Source: Saccharopolyspora soli
Lineage (GTDB): Bacteria; Actinomycetota; Actinomycetes; Mycobacteriales; Pseudonocardiaceae
Direction of reading: 5' to 3'
Assembly: GCF_022678645.1 (NCBI RefSeq)
Contig: NZ_JALBWV010000043.1
Span: 16,664 to 80,663 of the forward strand
Length of the DNA stretch: 64,000 bases
Below are positions 23,275 to 31,651 of the stretch, piece after piece (position 1 is the stretch's first letter; the number at the start of each line of letters is the position of its first letter). Position numbers and translations under genes: made by a program. The notes beneath the pieces were generated by a model. It made no database searches and had not been told where the DNA came from. It was given only the letters and a program-made list of their open reading frames with translations.

Positions 23275-23337
23275 ATGACGAATTCAGCTCTCGTCGGGTG
23301 CCTGTGGGCGCATTCCACGTTCAAGGGGCGAGCGTGA
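23275..23337 (+). pseudogene. Possible stub of a SARP-controlled gene
   Basis: ATG 23275 opens a 20-codon frame (MTNSALVGCLWAHSTFKGRA) 22 bases after the SARP repeats. Its end runs into the antisense of the SARP gene's C terminus (stop 23321). It may be the beginning of a lost target gene, a real micropeptide, or chance. I favour a stub because the promoter-like repeats face it. Confidence 0.3.
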
Positions 23338-26300
23338 CCGCGACCAACTCACGCCAGCTCGCCTGCGCCCCCTCCTGCGTCGCCTCGGTGAACCGCGCGT
23401 CACCGAGGCGATGTCGCGTGGCCTGCTCAATCCGGGCCACATCCGGTTGGGAACGATCCTTCAGACCGCGCACTCCGGCGCTCGCCGCGAGCAGCCGCGC
23501 AGCCTGCTCGTGCTCTTCGTTGCGCAGCGCCAAGTCCGCGATCCCGACGAGTACCTGCGCGATCGAGGGTGCGTATCCCGCCTCGGACACCGCTTGGTAG
23601 GCCGCGATGCGGTGTTCGCGGGCCTCGCCGAGATCCTCGGCAAGGTATCCGAGCAGGTCTTGTACCGCCGCGCGGATGTTTGCCCGTTGGGCATCGCCCA
23701 GCACCGCTGTCGCGACGTCGAGTTGCCGGTGTGCCTGCTCGGCGTTGCCGCTCCAGCGCGCGAGCTCCGCTTTCGACAGGGCCAGCTCGGCCAGCGCATT
23801 CGGCCAAGCGACTCGTTCCGCGTACCGCTGCGCCTCGGCCATCGCAGCCGCGCTCGACTCCGCATCGCCCAACAGCCAGTACAACTGGGCCTGTCGCGAC
23901 CGCATCGGCACGACATCCTCGACAGCACCGACCTCGGTGACGACCGCGATCGCCTGTTCGTAGTGCTGGCACGCACCGGCGAACTCACCGCGCACGGCCA
24001 TTCGATCCGCCACTTCCGTCAAGGCGAACGAAATCCCCCACCGCTCGCCGATCGCGCGGAACTCGGTGAGTGCCATCTCCAGATACGCGTCCGCGTCCCG
24101 CTCGTCCTGGCCAACCGCGATCCGCATCTTGCCGAGTTGCAGCCGGGCGACGGCGCGTACCCAGGGATCCTCGTCGGCGAGCAGTGGTTCGAACGCGGAC
24201 ACGAATGCGTCCGGCCCGTGCAACAGGCGTTCCAGTGCGGCGACGAACCCCAGCAGCGGGTGACGGCTCTGACTGCGCTGGGTGAATCGGTACGCCTTCC
24301 GGATCCACTCCGCCGCCTGGTACGGGTCACTCCGCCCGGAGGTCATGAAAAAGGAGACGAATGCATGCACCTTGGCCCGGATCTCCTCGGCCACCTCGCC
24401 GGGCGCGTCAGTCGCCGCCATGATCAGTTCGTTGCCCTCGGCCTTGTGCCCGCCGAACCACCAGTACCACCCAGCGGACGCCGCGAGCCGCATCGCCCCG
24501 CGCGCCTCGCCGACCGCTAGCGCATTGCGCATCGCGGCACTGATGTTGTCGTGCTCGACCTGAAGCGTGGCAAGCCATTCCAATTGCTCGGCGCGGCGAA
24601 GATGCGGCTCCGCGGCTTCGACGAGTTCGGTGAAGTACGCGAGATGCGCGTGGCGCGCGAGATCCGCCTCCCCCGCCTCCAGAAGCCGGTGTCCGGCGTA
24701 CTCCTTGACCGTGCCCAGCATCCGGTAGCGCGGCGCTTTGTCGCCTTTGGTGACCACGAGCGACTTCTCGGTCAGCGCGGTCAGCAACTCAAGCACGTCC
24801 CCCGCGTCGGCCGAATCGCCCGCGCAGACCCGCTCGGCCGCTTCCAAGCTCGCACCACCGGAGAACACCGAGAGCCTGCGCAGGACCATCCGTTCGGCAT
24901 CGGTGAGCAGTTCCCAGCTCCAGTCGATCACCGCGCGCAGCGTCCGGTGCCGGGGCAGCGCGGTGCGGCTGCCGCCGGTCAGCAGGCGGAAGCGGTCGTC
25001 GAGCCGGTCTGCGAGCTGATCGAGGGTCACGGTGCGCAACCTGGCCGCGGCGAGTTCGATGGCCAGGGGCATCCCGTCCAGCGCCCGGCAGACGCGCGCC
25101 ATGGTCGACAACGTGCGGGCGTCGGTCGCGAGGTCCTTGCGCACGGCGCTGGCTCGGTCCAGCAGCAGCCGGACGGCCGGAGAGGACTCGATCTCGCCGG
25201 GGTCGGTGTCCCGCGCAGGCAGGGCCAACGGCGCGACGGCCCACAGTTCCTCACCGGTGATGCCCAGGGGTTCCCTGCTCGTCGCGAGGATCCGCAGCCG
25301 CTGGCACTCTCCGAGCACGCGATGGGCGAACTTCGCCGCGGACTCGATCACGTGCTCGCAGTTGTCCAGAATCAGCAACGCCTCCCGCTCGCGGATCGCG
25401 GCGATGACCCGGTCCGTCGGCTCCGCGTCCGGTGCCTCGCCGAGCAACGCATCCCGGAAGCCGAGCCCGCCGAGCGTCGCCTGCGCCACGTCACCGTCCG
25501 CGCCGATGGCCGCGAGTTCGACCAGCCATGCCCCGTCCGGCAGGTCACCGAGCAGCGTGCGCGCGGTTTCCGCGGCAAGCCTGGTCTTCCCCGCGCCGCC
25601 CGGCCCGATCAGGGTGGTGAGCCGATGTTCGGCGATGAGTTCGCGGACCGCGGCGACATCAGCGTCCTTGCCGACGAAGCTGGTCAGCTCGGCACGCACG
25701 TTGGTCTTCCGGTTTTCCTCCCGCTTTCCCAACTCGCCCCGCAGCAGCGCGACGTGCAATGCGGACAGCTCCGCTGAGGGGTCGACGCCCAGCACGTCGG
25801 CCAGGGTTTCCCTCGTGCGCTGGTACACCAGCAGCGCCTCGGTGTGGGGGCCGGGGGGGGCGCGGGGGGGGCGCAGCGCGGCGGCCCGCCCGGGGGGGGG
25901 CCGGGGGGGGGGGCCCCCCGCGGGGGGGTGGGCGCCCCCCCCCCCCCCCGGGGGGGGGGTCCCCCGGGGGCGCTGCAACCCCCCCCGCGCCGGGGGGCCG
26001 CCCCGGGCCGCCACGAGGGCGCGCATCAGCGCGGCGACAAGCCGTTCTCGTACCGGGTGCGCGGCCACCAAGTCGGTCAGTTCCGCGACCAGCCCCGCAC
26101 CGTGGCCAAGGCTGATTTCCGCGTCGAACCGATCCTCCAAGGCTGTCAGACGTATCCCCTCAAGCCGGGTGACCGCCGCGTCAAACGCCGCACTGTCCTG
26201 CAAACCGACGTCCTGCATGGCCGCACCGCGCCACAATGCGAGGGCCTCGCGCAGCCGCCGTGGATCCTCGTCGTTGGGGGCCTGGCCGACGAGGCGTTCG

Positions 26301-26599
26301 AACCGCACGGCGTCGACAGCGTCGGGTTCCACCGTCAACCGGTAGCCGTTCGTCTGCCCCTCGACCAACCCTTCCGGCAGCGCCTTCCGCAGCCGGGAAA
26401 CCAAGCGCTGCAAGGCATTCGCCGCGTCGGCGGGCGGGCGCTCACCCCAAATCCAATCGACGAGCCTCGCCTTCGGGACTACGTGACCTGCTTCGAGCGC
26501 CAGGGCGATCAACAGTCCGCGCAACCGGGCGCCCGGCACGTCGGCTAGGACGCCGTCATCCGTGCGAACCTCGAATGATCCGAGCAACCCAATCTGCAC
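23321..26599 (-). CDS. AfsR/SARP family transcriptional activator with ATPase and TPR-like domains
   Basis: A large regulator of about 1090 residues. It has an OmpR-like DNA-binding domain (about 1-90, LLGSFEVRTDDG at the start), a bacterial transcriptional activation domain (about 95-290), and an NB-ARC-type ATPase (P-loop LIGPGGAGKTRLA; Walker B ALLILDNCEHV). A helical, TPR-like C-terminal half follows. SARPs switch on secondary-metabolite genes by binding heptamer repeats. GTG 26599 fits the family N terminus; ATG 26629 is possible. The activation domain is interrupted by about 160 bp of G/C homopolymers (25847-26007) where only a few codons are expected; the frame stays open but this is probably an assembly error. 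Confidence 0.85.
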   Translation of the reverse strand: MQIGLLGSFEVRTDDGVLADVPGARLRGLLIALALEAGHVVPKARLVDWIWGERPPADAANALQRLVSRLRKALPEGLVEGQTNGYRLTVEPDAVDAVRFERLVGQAPNDEDPRRLREALALWRGAAMQDVGLQDSAAFDAAVTRLEGIRLTALEDRFDAEISLGHGAGLVAELTDLVAAHPVRERLVAALMRALVAARGGPPARGGLQRPRGTPPPGGGGGAHPPAGGPPPRPPPGRAAALRPPRAPPGPHTEALLVYQRTRETLADVLGVDPSAELSALHVALLRGELGKREENRKTNVRAELTSFVGKDADVAAVRELIAEHRLTTLIGPGGAGKTRLAAETARTLLGDLPDGAWLVELAAIGADGDVAQATLGGLGFRDALLGEAPDAEPTDRVIAAIREREALLILDNCEHVIESAAKFAHRVLGECQRLRILATSREPLGITGEELWAVAPLALPARDTDPGEIESSPAVRLLLDRASAVRKDLATDARTLSTMARVCRALDGMPLAIELAAARLRTVTLDQLADRLDDRFRLLTGGSRTALPRHRTLRAVIDWSWELLTDAERMVLRRLSVFSGGASLEAAERVCAGDSADAGDVLELLTALTEKSLVVTKGDKAPRYRMLGTVKEYAGHRLLEAGEADLARHAHLAYFTELVEAAEPHLRRAEQLEWLATLQVEHDNISAAMRNALAVGEARGAMRLAASAGWYWWFGGHKAEGNELIMAATDAPGEVAEEIRAKVHAFVSFFMTSGRSDPYQAAEWIRKAYRFTQRSQSRHPLLGFVAALERLLHGPDAFVSAFEPLLADEDPWVRAVARLQLGKMRIAVGQDERDADAYLEMALTEFRAIGERWGISFALTEVADRMAVRGEFAGACQHYEQAIAVVTEVGAVEDVVPMRSRQAQLYWLLGDAESSAAAMAEAQRYAERVAWPNALAELALSKAELARWSGNAEQAHRQLDVATAVLGDAQRANIRAAVQDLLGYLAEDLGEAREHRIAAYQAVSEAGYAPSIAQVLVGIADLALRNEEHEQAARLLAASAGVRGLKDRSQPDVARIEQATRHRLGDARFTEATQEGAQASWRELVAVTLAP
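25847..26007. other. G/C homopolymer block inside the SARP gene (probable assembly artefact)
   Basis: Almost pure runs of G and C (up to 14 in a row) break an otherwise normal activation domain between ALMRALVAA and TEALLVYQRTRE, where relatives have about three residues. The composition and run lengths are unlike any coding DNA nearby and resemble the block at the end of the window. Failed base calling is more likely than biology. Confidence 0.8.
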
Positions 26600-26691
26600 C
26601 TGGCTGATTTTGCCACGGGCGATTGGCATGGTTCCGATTGTTGACGCGGCGCAGCAGGTTGCCGAGGCCGACCACGTCCCCGGCATGGTCG

Positions 26692-26720
26692 GTGTCAGAG
26701 CCGTGTCAGTCGCGTGTCAG
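26692..26720. promoter_or_regulatory. SARP-type heptamer repeats (triple)
   Basis: GTGTCAG occurs three times, at 26692-26698, 26703-26709 and 26714-26720, each exactly 11 bp after the last. This is the classical arrangement for SARP binding. The triple lies between the divergent SARP and P450 genes, about 48 bases before the P450 start, and marks that P450 as a direct target. Confidence 0.8.
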
Positions 26721-26767
26721 GTCCGTCGGCGAATGTGGCCGCAACAACCGCCGCGAAAGGAAATCCG

Positions 26768-27994
26768 ATGAGCCAAACGGTTCCCATCCCGCACGGCCTC
26801 GCCATGGAACGCGATGCGGGCCCCTTCGACCCGCCCCGCGAGATCACCCGGCTCCGGGAGGCTCGCCCGGTCAGTCCCATAGTCATGCCCGACGGTCACG
26901 AGGGCTGGATCGTCACCGGCTACGACGCGGTCCGCGAGCTCATGGCCGACACCCGGTTCAGCTCCCGCCAGGACATCGGCATTCTCCACCTGCCCTACGA
27001 GACTCCTGGCATGCCGGTCCAGACCGAACCGTCTCCGCAGACGCCGGGCCTGTTCATCGCCATGGATCCGCCGGACCACACCCGGCTGCGGCGCAAGCTC
27101 ACCGGCGCCTTCACCGTCAAGCGCATGAAAATGCTCGAAGATCAGATCATCGACATCGCTGAGCGGCAACTGGACGAACTGGCCCGCCTGACCCCGCCGG
27201 TCGACCTGGTCAAGGAGTTCGCGCTGCCGGTGCCGTCCCTGGTGATCTGCGAACTGCTCGGTGTCCCCTACGCGGACCGGGAGACCTTCCAGGTCAACTC
27301 CGCCAAGATCTTGGTCAAGGACCAGTCGCTCGACGAGAAGATCGCCGCGTACGGCGCAATGACCACGTACCTGGCCGAACTGGTCACGCGCAAGCGCGCC
27401 GAACCCGGCGAGGACATCCTGTCCGACCTGGCCCGCGATGACGACCTCACCATCGAGGAGCTGGTCGGCATCGGCTTCCTGCTGCTGCTCGCGGGCCACG
27501 AGACCACCGCCAACATGCTGGGACTGGGCACCTTCGCGCTCTTGGAACACCCAGAGCAGCTGGTCGAACTGCGCGCCCACCCGGAGCTGCTGCCCGGTGC
27601 CGTCGAGGAACTCATGCGCTACCTGTCCGTGGCCGACATCTTCTACCGCTACGCCGCGGAGGACATCGAACTCGGCGGCGAGACGATCGACAAGGGGTCG
27701 ACCGTCGTGGTCTCGCTGCTCGCCGCCAACCGCGACCCCCAGCGCTTCGACAACCCCGACACCCTGGACATCCACCGCAATGCCCGCGGTCAGCTGGCCT
27801 TCGGCCACGGCGTCCACCAATGCCTCGGCCAGCAACTGGCCCGCGTCGAGATGCGCGCCGGTTTCGGCGGACTGCTGCGCCGCTTCCCGACCCTCAAGCT
27901 CGCCATCCCCGCCAGCGAGGTGAAACTCCGGACCGACATGAACATCTACGGCGTCCACGAACTGCCGGTCACCTGGACGGAAACGGCCCGGTAG
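26768..27994 (+). CDS. Cytochrome P450 (SARP-linked)
   Basis: A 408-residue P450 with AGHETT (242-247), ELMR (281-284), NRDPQRF and the heme loop FGHGVHQCLG with Cys352. ATG 26768 has AAGGAAA upstream. It is a solo P450 without adjacent ferredoxin, divergent from a SARP activator with three SARP repeats in between, so expression is probably switched on by that regulator. Relatives act in tailoring of secondary metabolites or in xenobiotic oxidation. No biosynthetic cluster is visible around it. Confidence 0.9.
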   Translation: MSQTVPIPHGLAMERDAGPFDPPREITRLREARPVSPIVMPDGHEGWIVTGYDAVRELMADTRFSSRQDIGILHLPYETPGMPVQTEPSPQTPGLFIAMDPPDHTRLRRKLTGAFTVKRMKMLEDQIIDIAERQLDELARLTPPVDLVKEFALPVPSLVICELLGVPYADRETFQVNSAKILVKDQSLDEKIAAYGAMTTYLAELVTRKRAEPGEDILSDLARDDDLTIEELVGIGFLLLLAGHETTANMLGLGTFALLEHPEQLVELRAHPELLPGAVEELMRYLSVADIFYRYAAEDIELGGETIDKGSTVVVSLLAANRDPQRFDNPDTLDIHRNARGQLAFGHGVHQCLGQQLARVEMRAGFGGLLRRFPTLKLAIPASEVKLRTDMNIYGVHELPVTWTETAR

Positions 27995-28057
27995 AACCGT
28001 CGGCCGAGGGTGGGAACGCGCCTTGCGGGCCTGTCTTGCGGATCATCCCGGTGCGCG

Positions 28058-28086
28058 GCCCTGTCGACGGAATGCGTCGACAGGGC
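28058..28086 (+). terminator. Hairpin terminator after the SARP-linked P450
   Basis: GCCCTGTCGAC (28058-28068) and GTCGACAGGGC (28076-28086), a perfect 11-bp stem with a 7-base loop followed by TCTT, 63 bases after the P450 stop. Confidence 0.75.
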
Positions 28087-28179
28087 TCTTCGCGTTATGC
28101 CATTGGGAAGCGCCGCGTCGACTGATCCCGGTAGTCGGGAGTGCTCGCGGCTACGACTGTTCGACCTCGGAGTGTGTCG

Positions 28180-28506
28180 TCAGCAGCGTTTGAACGCGCT
28201 GCATGACGTCGAGCTGTGCGGGTTGTACAGGTCAACGAGGGCCTTCCCGATCGTCTTCATGGCGAATGCCTCGCCGCGAGGCGCGTCGTAGGTCGGTGCG
28301 CGCAGGTCCGGGTGCTCGTCGAATAGTTCTCGGAGGTAGGGCGCCATGCGCTCGGCGATGTCCTGGCGGGTCTGCTCGTCGGCGGAGTGTCCCGCTGGCG
28401 GTAGCAGCCGCTGTCCGGCGCCGCGCTGGATGTGACTCGCGCCACGCTGATCTCGGCTTGAGTGTGCCGCAACGGCACGAGTTCTCCTGGGTCCACCGCA
28501 CCGCAT
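28180..28506 (-). CDS. Hypothetical protein, possibly a fragment
   Basis: A 108-codon minus-strand frame. Its second half looks protein-like (DEQTRQDIAERMAPYLREL, FDEHPDLRAPTYDAPRGEA), with an acidic helix and a Cys-containing tail; the first 35 codons look like random GC-rich sequence. I do not recognise a family. It may be the C-terminal remnant of a larger gene. Apart from this and the P450 terminator I see nothing in 27995-28535. Confidence 0.3.
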   Translation of the reverse strand: MRCGGPRRTRAVAAHSSRDQRGASHIQRGAGQRLLPPAGHSADEQTRQDIAERMAPYLRELFDEHPDLRAPTYDAPRGEAFAMKTIGKALVDLYNPHSSTSCSAFKRC

Positions 28507-28535
28507 CGCCTCTTAGCGACGGAAAGGACCGACCC

Positions 28536-29204
28536 ATGATCGACCAGCAGGACACCCGCGAGGCCGACCAGCCCACCGAGCCGGTGCCCACCGGGCAGGC
28601 CGCAGCGCAGCCGACATTGCTCGACCAGATGGGCGGCCCGATGGGGTTCGTCTACTCGACCGTCCCGGTCGTCGTCTTCGTCGCGGCCAACGCCTTCCTG
28701 CCGCTGCTGATGACGATGGGCGTCTCGATCGCCGCCGGGCTGGCGCTCACCGGGTTCCGGTTGCTGCGCGGGGAGCGCTTCTCCTCGGCGGTCGGCGGGC
28801 TGGTGGGGATCGCGGCCGCCGTAGGCATCGTCGCGCTGACCGGGTCGGCGAAGGACTTCTTCGTGATCGGGATCTGGGCGGCGCTGGCTGGCTTCGTCGT
28901 CACGTTCGGCTCGGTGCTGGCCCGCCGACCGCTGACCGGCGCGATCTGGAACCTGATGCACGGTGGAAAGCACGCCTGGCGTGATGACAAAGTCTCGCTG
29001 CGCGCGCACGACGTCGCCACATTTGCCGCCGCGGCCGTGTTCGGTGCCCGGTTCGTCGTCAGCGAGTGGCTGTACCTCGCCGACTCCACCACCTGGCTGG
29101 CCGTCGCCAAGATCGCGATGGGGACGCCGCTGACGGTGTTGGCCGCGCTGGTCGTCGTCTGGGCGTTCCGGCGCACCACCAAGCGCCTCGTCAGCCACGT
29201 GTGA
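28536..29204 (+). CDS. DUF3159 family membrane protein
   Basis: A 222-residue integral membrane protein with about six hydrophobic segments after a polar N terminus. The GGPMGFVYSTVPVVVFVAAN and ARRPLTGAIWNLMHG segments are characteristic of the actinobacterial DUF3159 family of unknown function. ATG 28536 is preferred, with GGAAAGGA upstream. It stands alone; there is no operon context from which to infer a role. Confidence 0.8.
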   Translation: MIDQQDTREADQPTEPVPTGQAAAQPTLLDQMGGPMGFVYSTVPVVVFVAANAFLPLLMTMGVSIAAGLALTGFRLLRGERFSSAVGGLVGIAAAVGIVALTGSAKDFFVIGIWAALAGFVVTFGSVLARRPLTGAIWNLMHGGKHAWRDDKVSLRAHDVATFAAAAVFGARFVVSEWLYLADSTTWLAVAKIAMGTPLTVLAALVVVWAFRRTTKRLVSHV

Positions 29205-29359
29205 CGGAAAATGCTCCGTCCAGGTATTGAGTGTGCCGCGACGGCCGAGTGTTTCGTCGGTGTTGATATGACCACCCGTTCGCCGAGGCAGACCTCAGCT
29301 GTGCGCTCGATGTCGTGTGCGTGCGTCCCGCCTCGGTGGACTGACCGATTGGAGTCTGG

Positions 29360-31288
29360 ATGACTGGGGTACCGAATCGAGGGTCCCTGCCCAAGTCGAT
29401 CGAGGTCGAGGAGTTCTTCGCGGATCCGGAGTTCTCCGGTGCGTCGATCTCGCCGGACGGGACGAGGATTGCGTACCTGGCGCCGAAGTACGGCCGGACG
29501 AACGTGTGGGTGCGGGGGATCGACGAAGAGCACGAGGACGCGGTGTGCGTCACGCACGACTCGCGGCGCGGCATCAAGACCTACTACTGGACCGACGATC
29601 CGCGTTGGCTGCTGTACCTGCAGGACACCGACGGCAACGAGGACTGGCACCTCTACCGGGTTGACCTCGATGCGCCGGACGAGCCAGCAGTCGACCTGAC
29701 ACCGATGCCGCCGGGATCGCGCGTGTTCGCCGCCGAGCCGCTTAAGTCGGTCCCTGGGAGCGTGCTCGCCTGGATGAACCAGCGCCCCATGTTCATCGAC
29801 CTGTTCCGGATCGACGTCGCCACCGGCGAGACGACACTGCACCTGGAGCAACCCGAGCCGGGGGACAACATTCTGGTCGATCGTGACGGCGAGGCGGCGT
29901 TCCACTCCGTGCTGGCCGACGACGGCATCTACGAGTTCTACGCGATCGACCCCGGCACGGGGGAGAAGCGCCTCCTTCGCCGGTTGGGTGGCGCGGAGTA
30001 CCCGGTGGGGGTGCCGCTGCAGGTGGTGACGCCCGATGGAAAGGGCCTGCTGGTCGGCGCCTACCAGGACTCCGACGATCTGCGGCTCGTCCGCATCGAC
30101 CGGGAGACCGGCGAGGAGACCGTGGTCGCCGCCGTGGACGGGAACAGCCTGTGCACCCTGGGGCTGGTGGATCCCCGGCTGCCTCCGACCCTGTTCATCA
30201 GCCAGCGAACCGGAGAGGCCATCGCGGCCCGCTTCGTCGGCGACCGGCCCAGGATCGAGGTGCTGGACCCGCATTTCGCTGCGGTCTACGCCGAACTGGC
30301 GAAGCTTTCCGACGGCGTGCTGGGCACGGTGTCGTCGGACGAGTCGGAGCAGCGGTGGGTCGCGACGTTCATCCACGACCGCGAACCAGGACTGACCTGG
30401 TTCTACGACCACGGCACGGGAGAGAGCCGACTGCTGTTCCGCCCGTACCCGCGGCTGGACCCGGCTGACCTGGCCCCCATGACGGCGGTCCGCTTCCCGG
30501 CCCGCGACGGGCTGCCGCTGCACGCGTTCCTGACGCTGCCGGTCGGCGTCGAGCCCGAGGAGCTGCCGTTGGTGCTGCTCGTGCACGGCGGCCCGTGGGC
30601 GCACGACTCGTGGACCTACAGCCCGCCGGTGCAGTTCCTGGCCAACCGCGGTTACGCGGTGCTGCAGGTCAACTTCCGCGGCTCCTCGGGCTACGGGAAA
30701 CGGCACATCACGAGTGCGATCGGCGAGTTCGCGGGCCGGATGCACGACGACCTGATCGACGCCGCGGACTGGGCGGTGGCGCAGGGCTACGCCGACCCGG
30801 ACGGCATCGGCATCGCCGGAGGCTCCTACGGCGGTTACGCGGCGCTCGTCGGCGTCACGGTCACCCCGGACTACTTCGCTGCCGCGGTCGACTACGTGGG
30901 CATCTCGAACCTGGCGAACTTCATGCGGACCCTGCCGCCGTTCACCAAGCCCGCCTTGGCCAACAGTTGGTACCGCTACGTCGGCGACCCCGAGGACCCC
31001 GCCCAGGAAGCCGACATGCTGGCCCGCTCGCCCGTCACCATGATCGACCGGATCCGCACCCCGCTGCTGGTAGCCCAGGGCGCCAACGACGCCCGCGTGA
31101 TCCAGGAGGAGTCCGACAACATCGTCACGCCCCTGCGGGAACGCGGCGTCCCCGTCGAGTACATCGTCGCCGCCGACGAGGGCCACGGCTTCGAGAACCC
31201 CGAGAACCAGATCCGGCTGTTCCGCGCCATCGAGCAGCACTTCGGCGAGCACCTAGGCGGCCGCCACGACACCGCCGCCTCGGCATAG
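29360..31288 (+). CDS. S9 family prolyl oligopeptidase-type peptidase
   Basis: A 642-residue protein with an N-terminal beta-propeller (TolB/WD-like strands, about 25-360) and a C-terminal alpha/beta hydrolase. The catalytic triad is Ser492 in GGSYGGY, Asp577 in GANDARV and His609 in EGHGFEN. LVHGGPW supplies the oxyanion hole. No signal peptide is seen, so it is likely a cytoplasmic acylaminoacyl- or oligopeptidase that trims short peptides. It is monocistronic, preceded by a 155-bp gap. Confidence 0.9.
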   Translation: MTGVPNRGSLPKSIEVEEFFADPEFSGASISPDGTRIAYLAPKYGRTNVWVRGIDEEHEDAVCVTHDSRRGIKTYYWTDDPRWLLYLQDTDGNEDWHLYRVDLDAPDEPAVDLTPMPPGSRVFAAEPLKSVPGSVLAWMNQRPMFIDLFRIDVATGETTLHLEQPEPGDNILVDRDGEAAFHSVLADDGIYEFYAIDPGTGEKRLLRRLGGAEYPVGVPLQVVTPDGKGLLVGAYQDSDDLRLVRIDRETGEETVVAAVDGNSLCTLGLVDPRLPPTLFISQRTGEAIAARFVGDRPRIEVLDPHFAAVYAELAKLSDGVLGTVSSDESEQRWVATFIHDREPGLTWFYDHGTGESRLLFRPYPRLDPADLAPMTAVRFPARDGLPLHAFLTLPVGVEPEELPLVLLVHGGPWAHDSWTYSPPVQFLANRGYAVLQVNFRGSSGYGKRHITSAIGEFAGRMHDDLIDAADWAVAQGYADPDGIGIAGGSYGGYAALVGVTVTPDYFAAAVDYVGISNLANFMRTLPPFTKPALANSWYRYVGDPEDPAQEADMLARSPVTMIDRIRTPLLVAQGANDARVIQEESDNIVTPLRERGVPVEYIVAADEGHGFENPENQIRLFRAIEQHFGEHLGGRHDTAASA

Positions 31289-31446
31289 ACACCGCGCGGT
31301 CACGGCGAGGTCGAGTCCGAGCACGGATCGGCGGAATCGCGGACGATCAGGAGCGTCCACCGCTCTCCGGCAACCCCCAACGCTCGTGCCAGCGAGCAGT
31401 TGCGGTCCGTGTAGGTGCTGGGGAGGAACAGTCATCCTACCGTGTC

Positions 31447-31500
31447 AGTTCACTCACTGAACTAAACCGTGCTAAGGTGGATCAGTTCACTGACTGAACT
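31447..31500. promoter_or_regulatory. Paired AGTTCA-type operators
   Basis: AGTTCACTCACTGAACT (31447-31463) and AGTTCACTGACTGAACT (31484-31500) are nearly identical palindromes with centres 37 bp apart, in the gap between the S9 peptidase and the ketosynthase. They look like a TetR operator pair. No TetR gene is adjacent; the nearest are more than 2 kb away. Confidence 0.7.
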
Positions 31501-31521
31501 AATACTGGAGCGGGCTGCCCG

Positions 31522-31578
31522 ATGCACACCCCGATCATCATCGTCGACCTCGCCGACATCTCGGCTGAGCGCTGGTAG
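31522..31578 (+). pseudogene. Small frame downstream of paired operators (possible stub)
   Basis: ATG 31522 follows GGAG by eleven bases and encodes 18 residues (MHTPIIIVDLADISAERW). The start looks like the beta strand that opens many oxidoreductases and flavodoxin-like proteins, but it ends at TAG 31576. It may be the remaining start of a deleted regulated gene, or a leader peptide for the ketosynthase at 31652. Confidence 0.3.
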
Positions 31579-31651
31579 TGGCCTGCGGCAGCGGTCGCCC
31601 TCGTCGCTCGCGATCGGGCCACCCACCTCTTGACGCTAAGGAGTTGCTTGA

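Noticed and set aside
25847..26007. A genuine Pro/Gly/Arg-rich linker in the SARP protein
   Set aside because: Runs of up to 14 identical bases and loss of expected activation-domain residues fit a sequencing artefact better, and the same texture recurs at the contig end.
28652..31252. An 866-codon minus-strand open frame opposite the S9 peptidase
   Set aside because: It is antisense to two well-conserved genes, has His/Arg/Val-rich composition and no domain. High third-position GC keeps antisense frames open in this genome.
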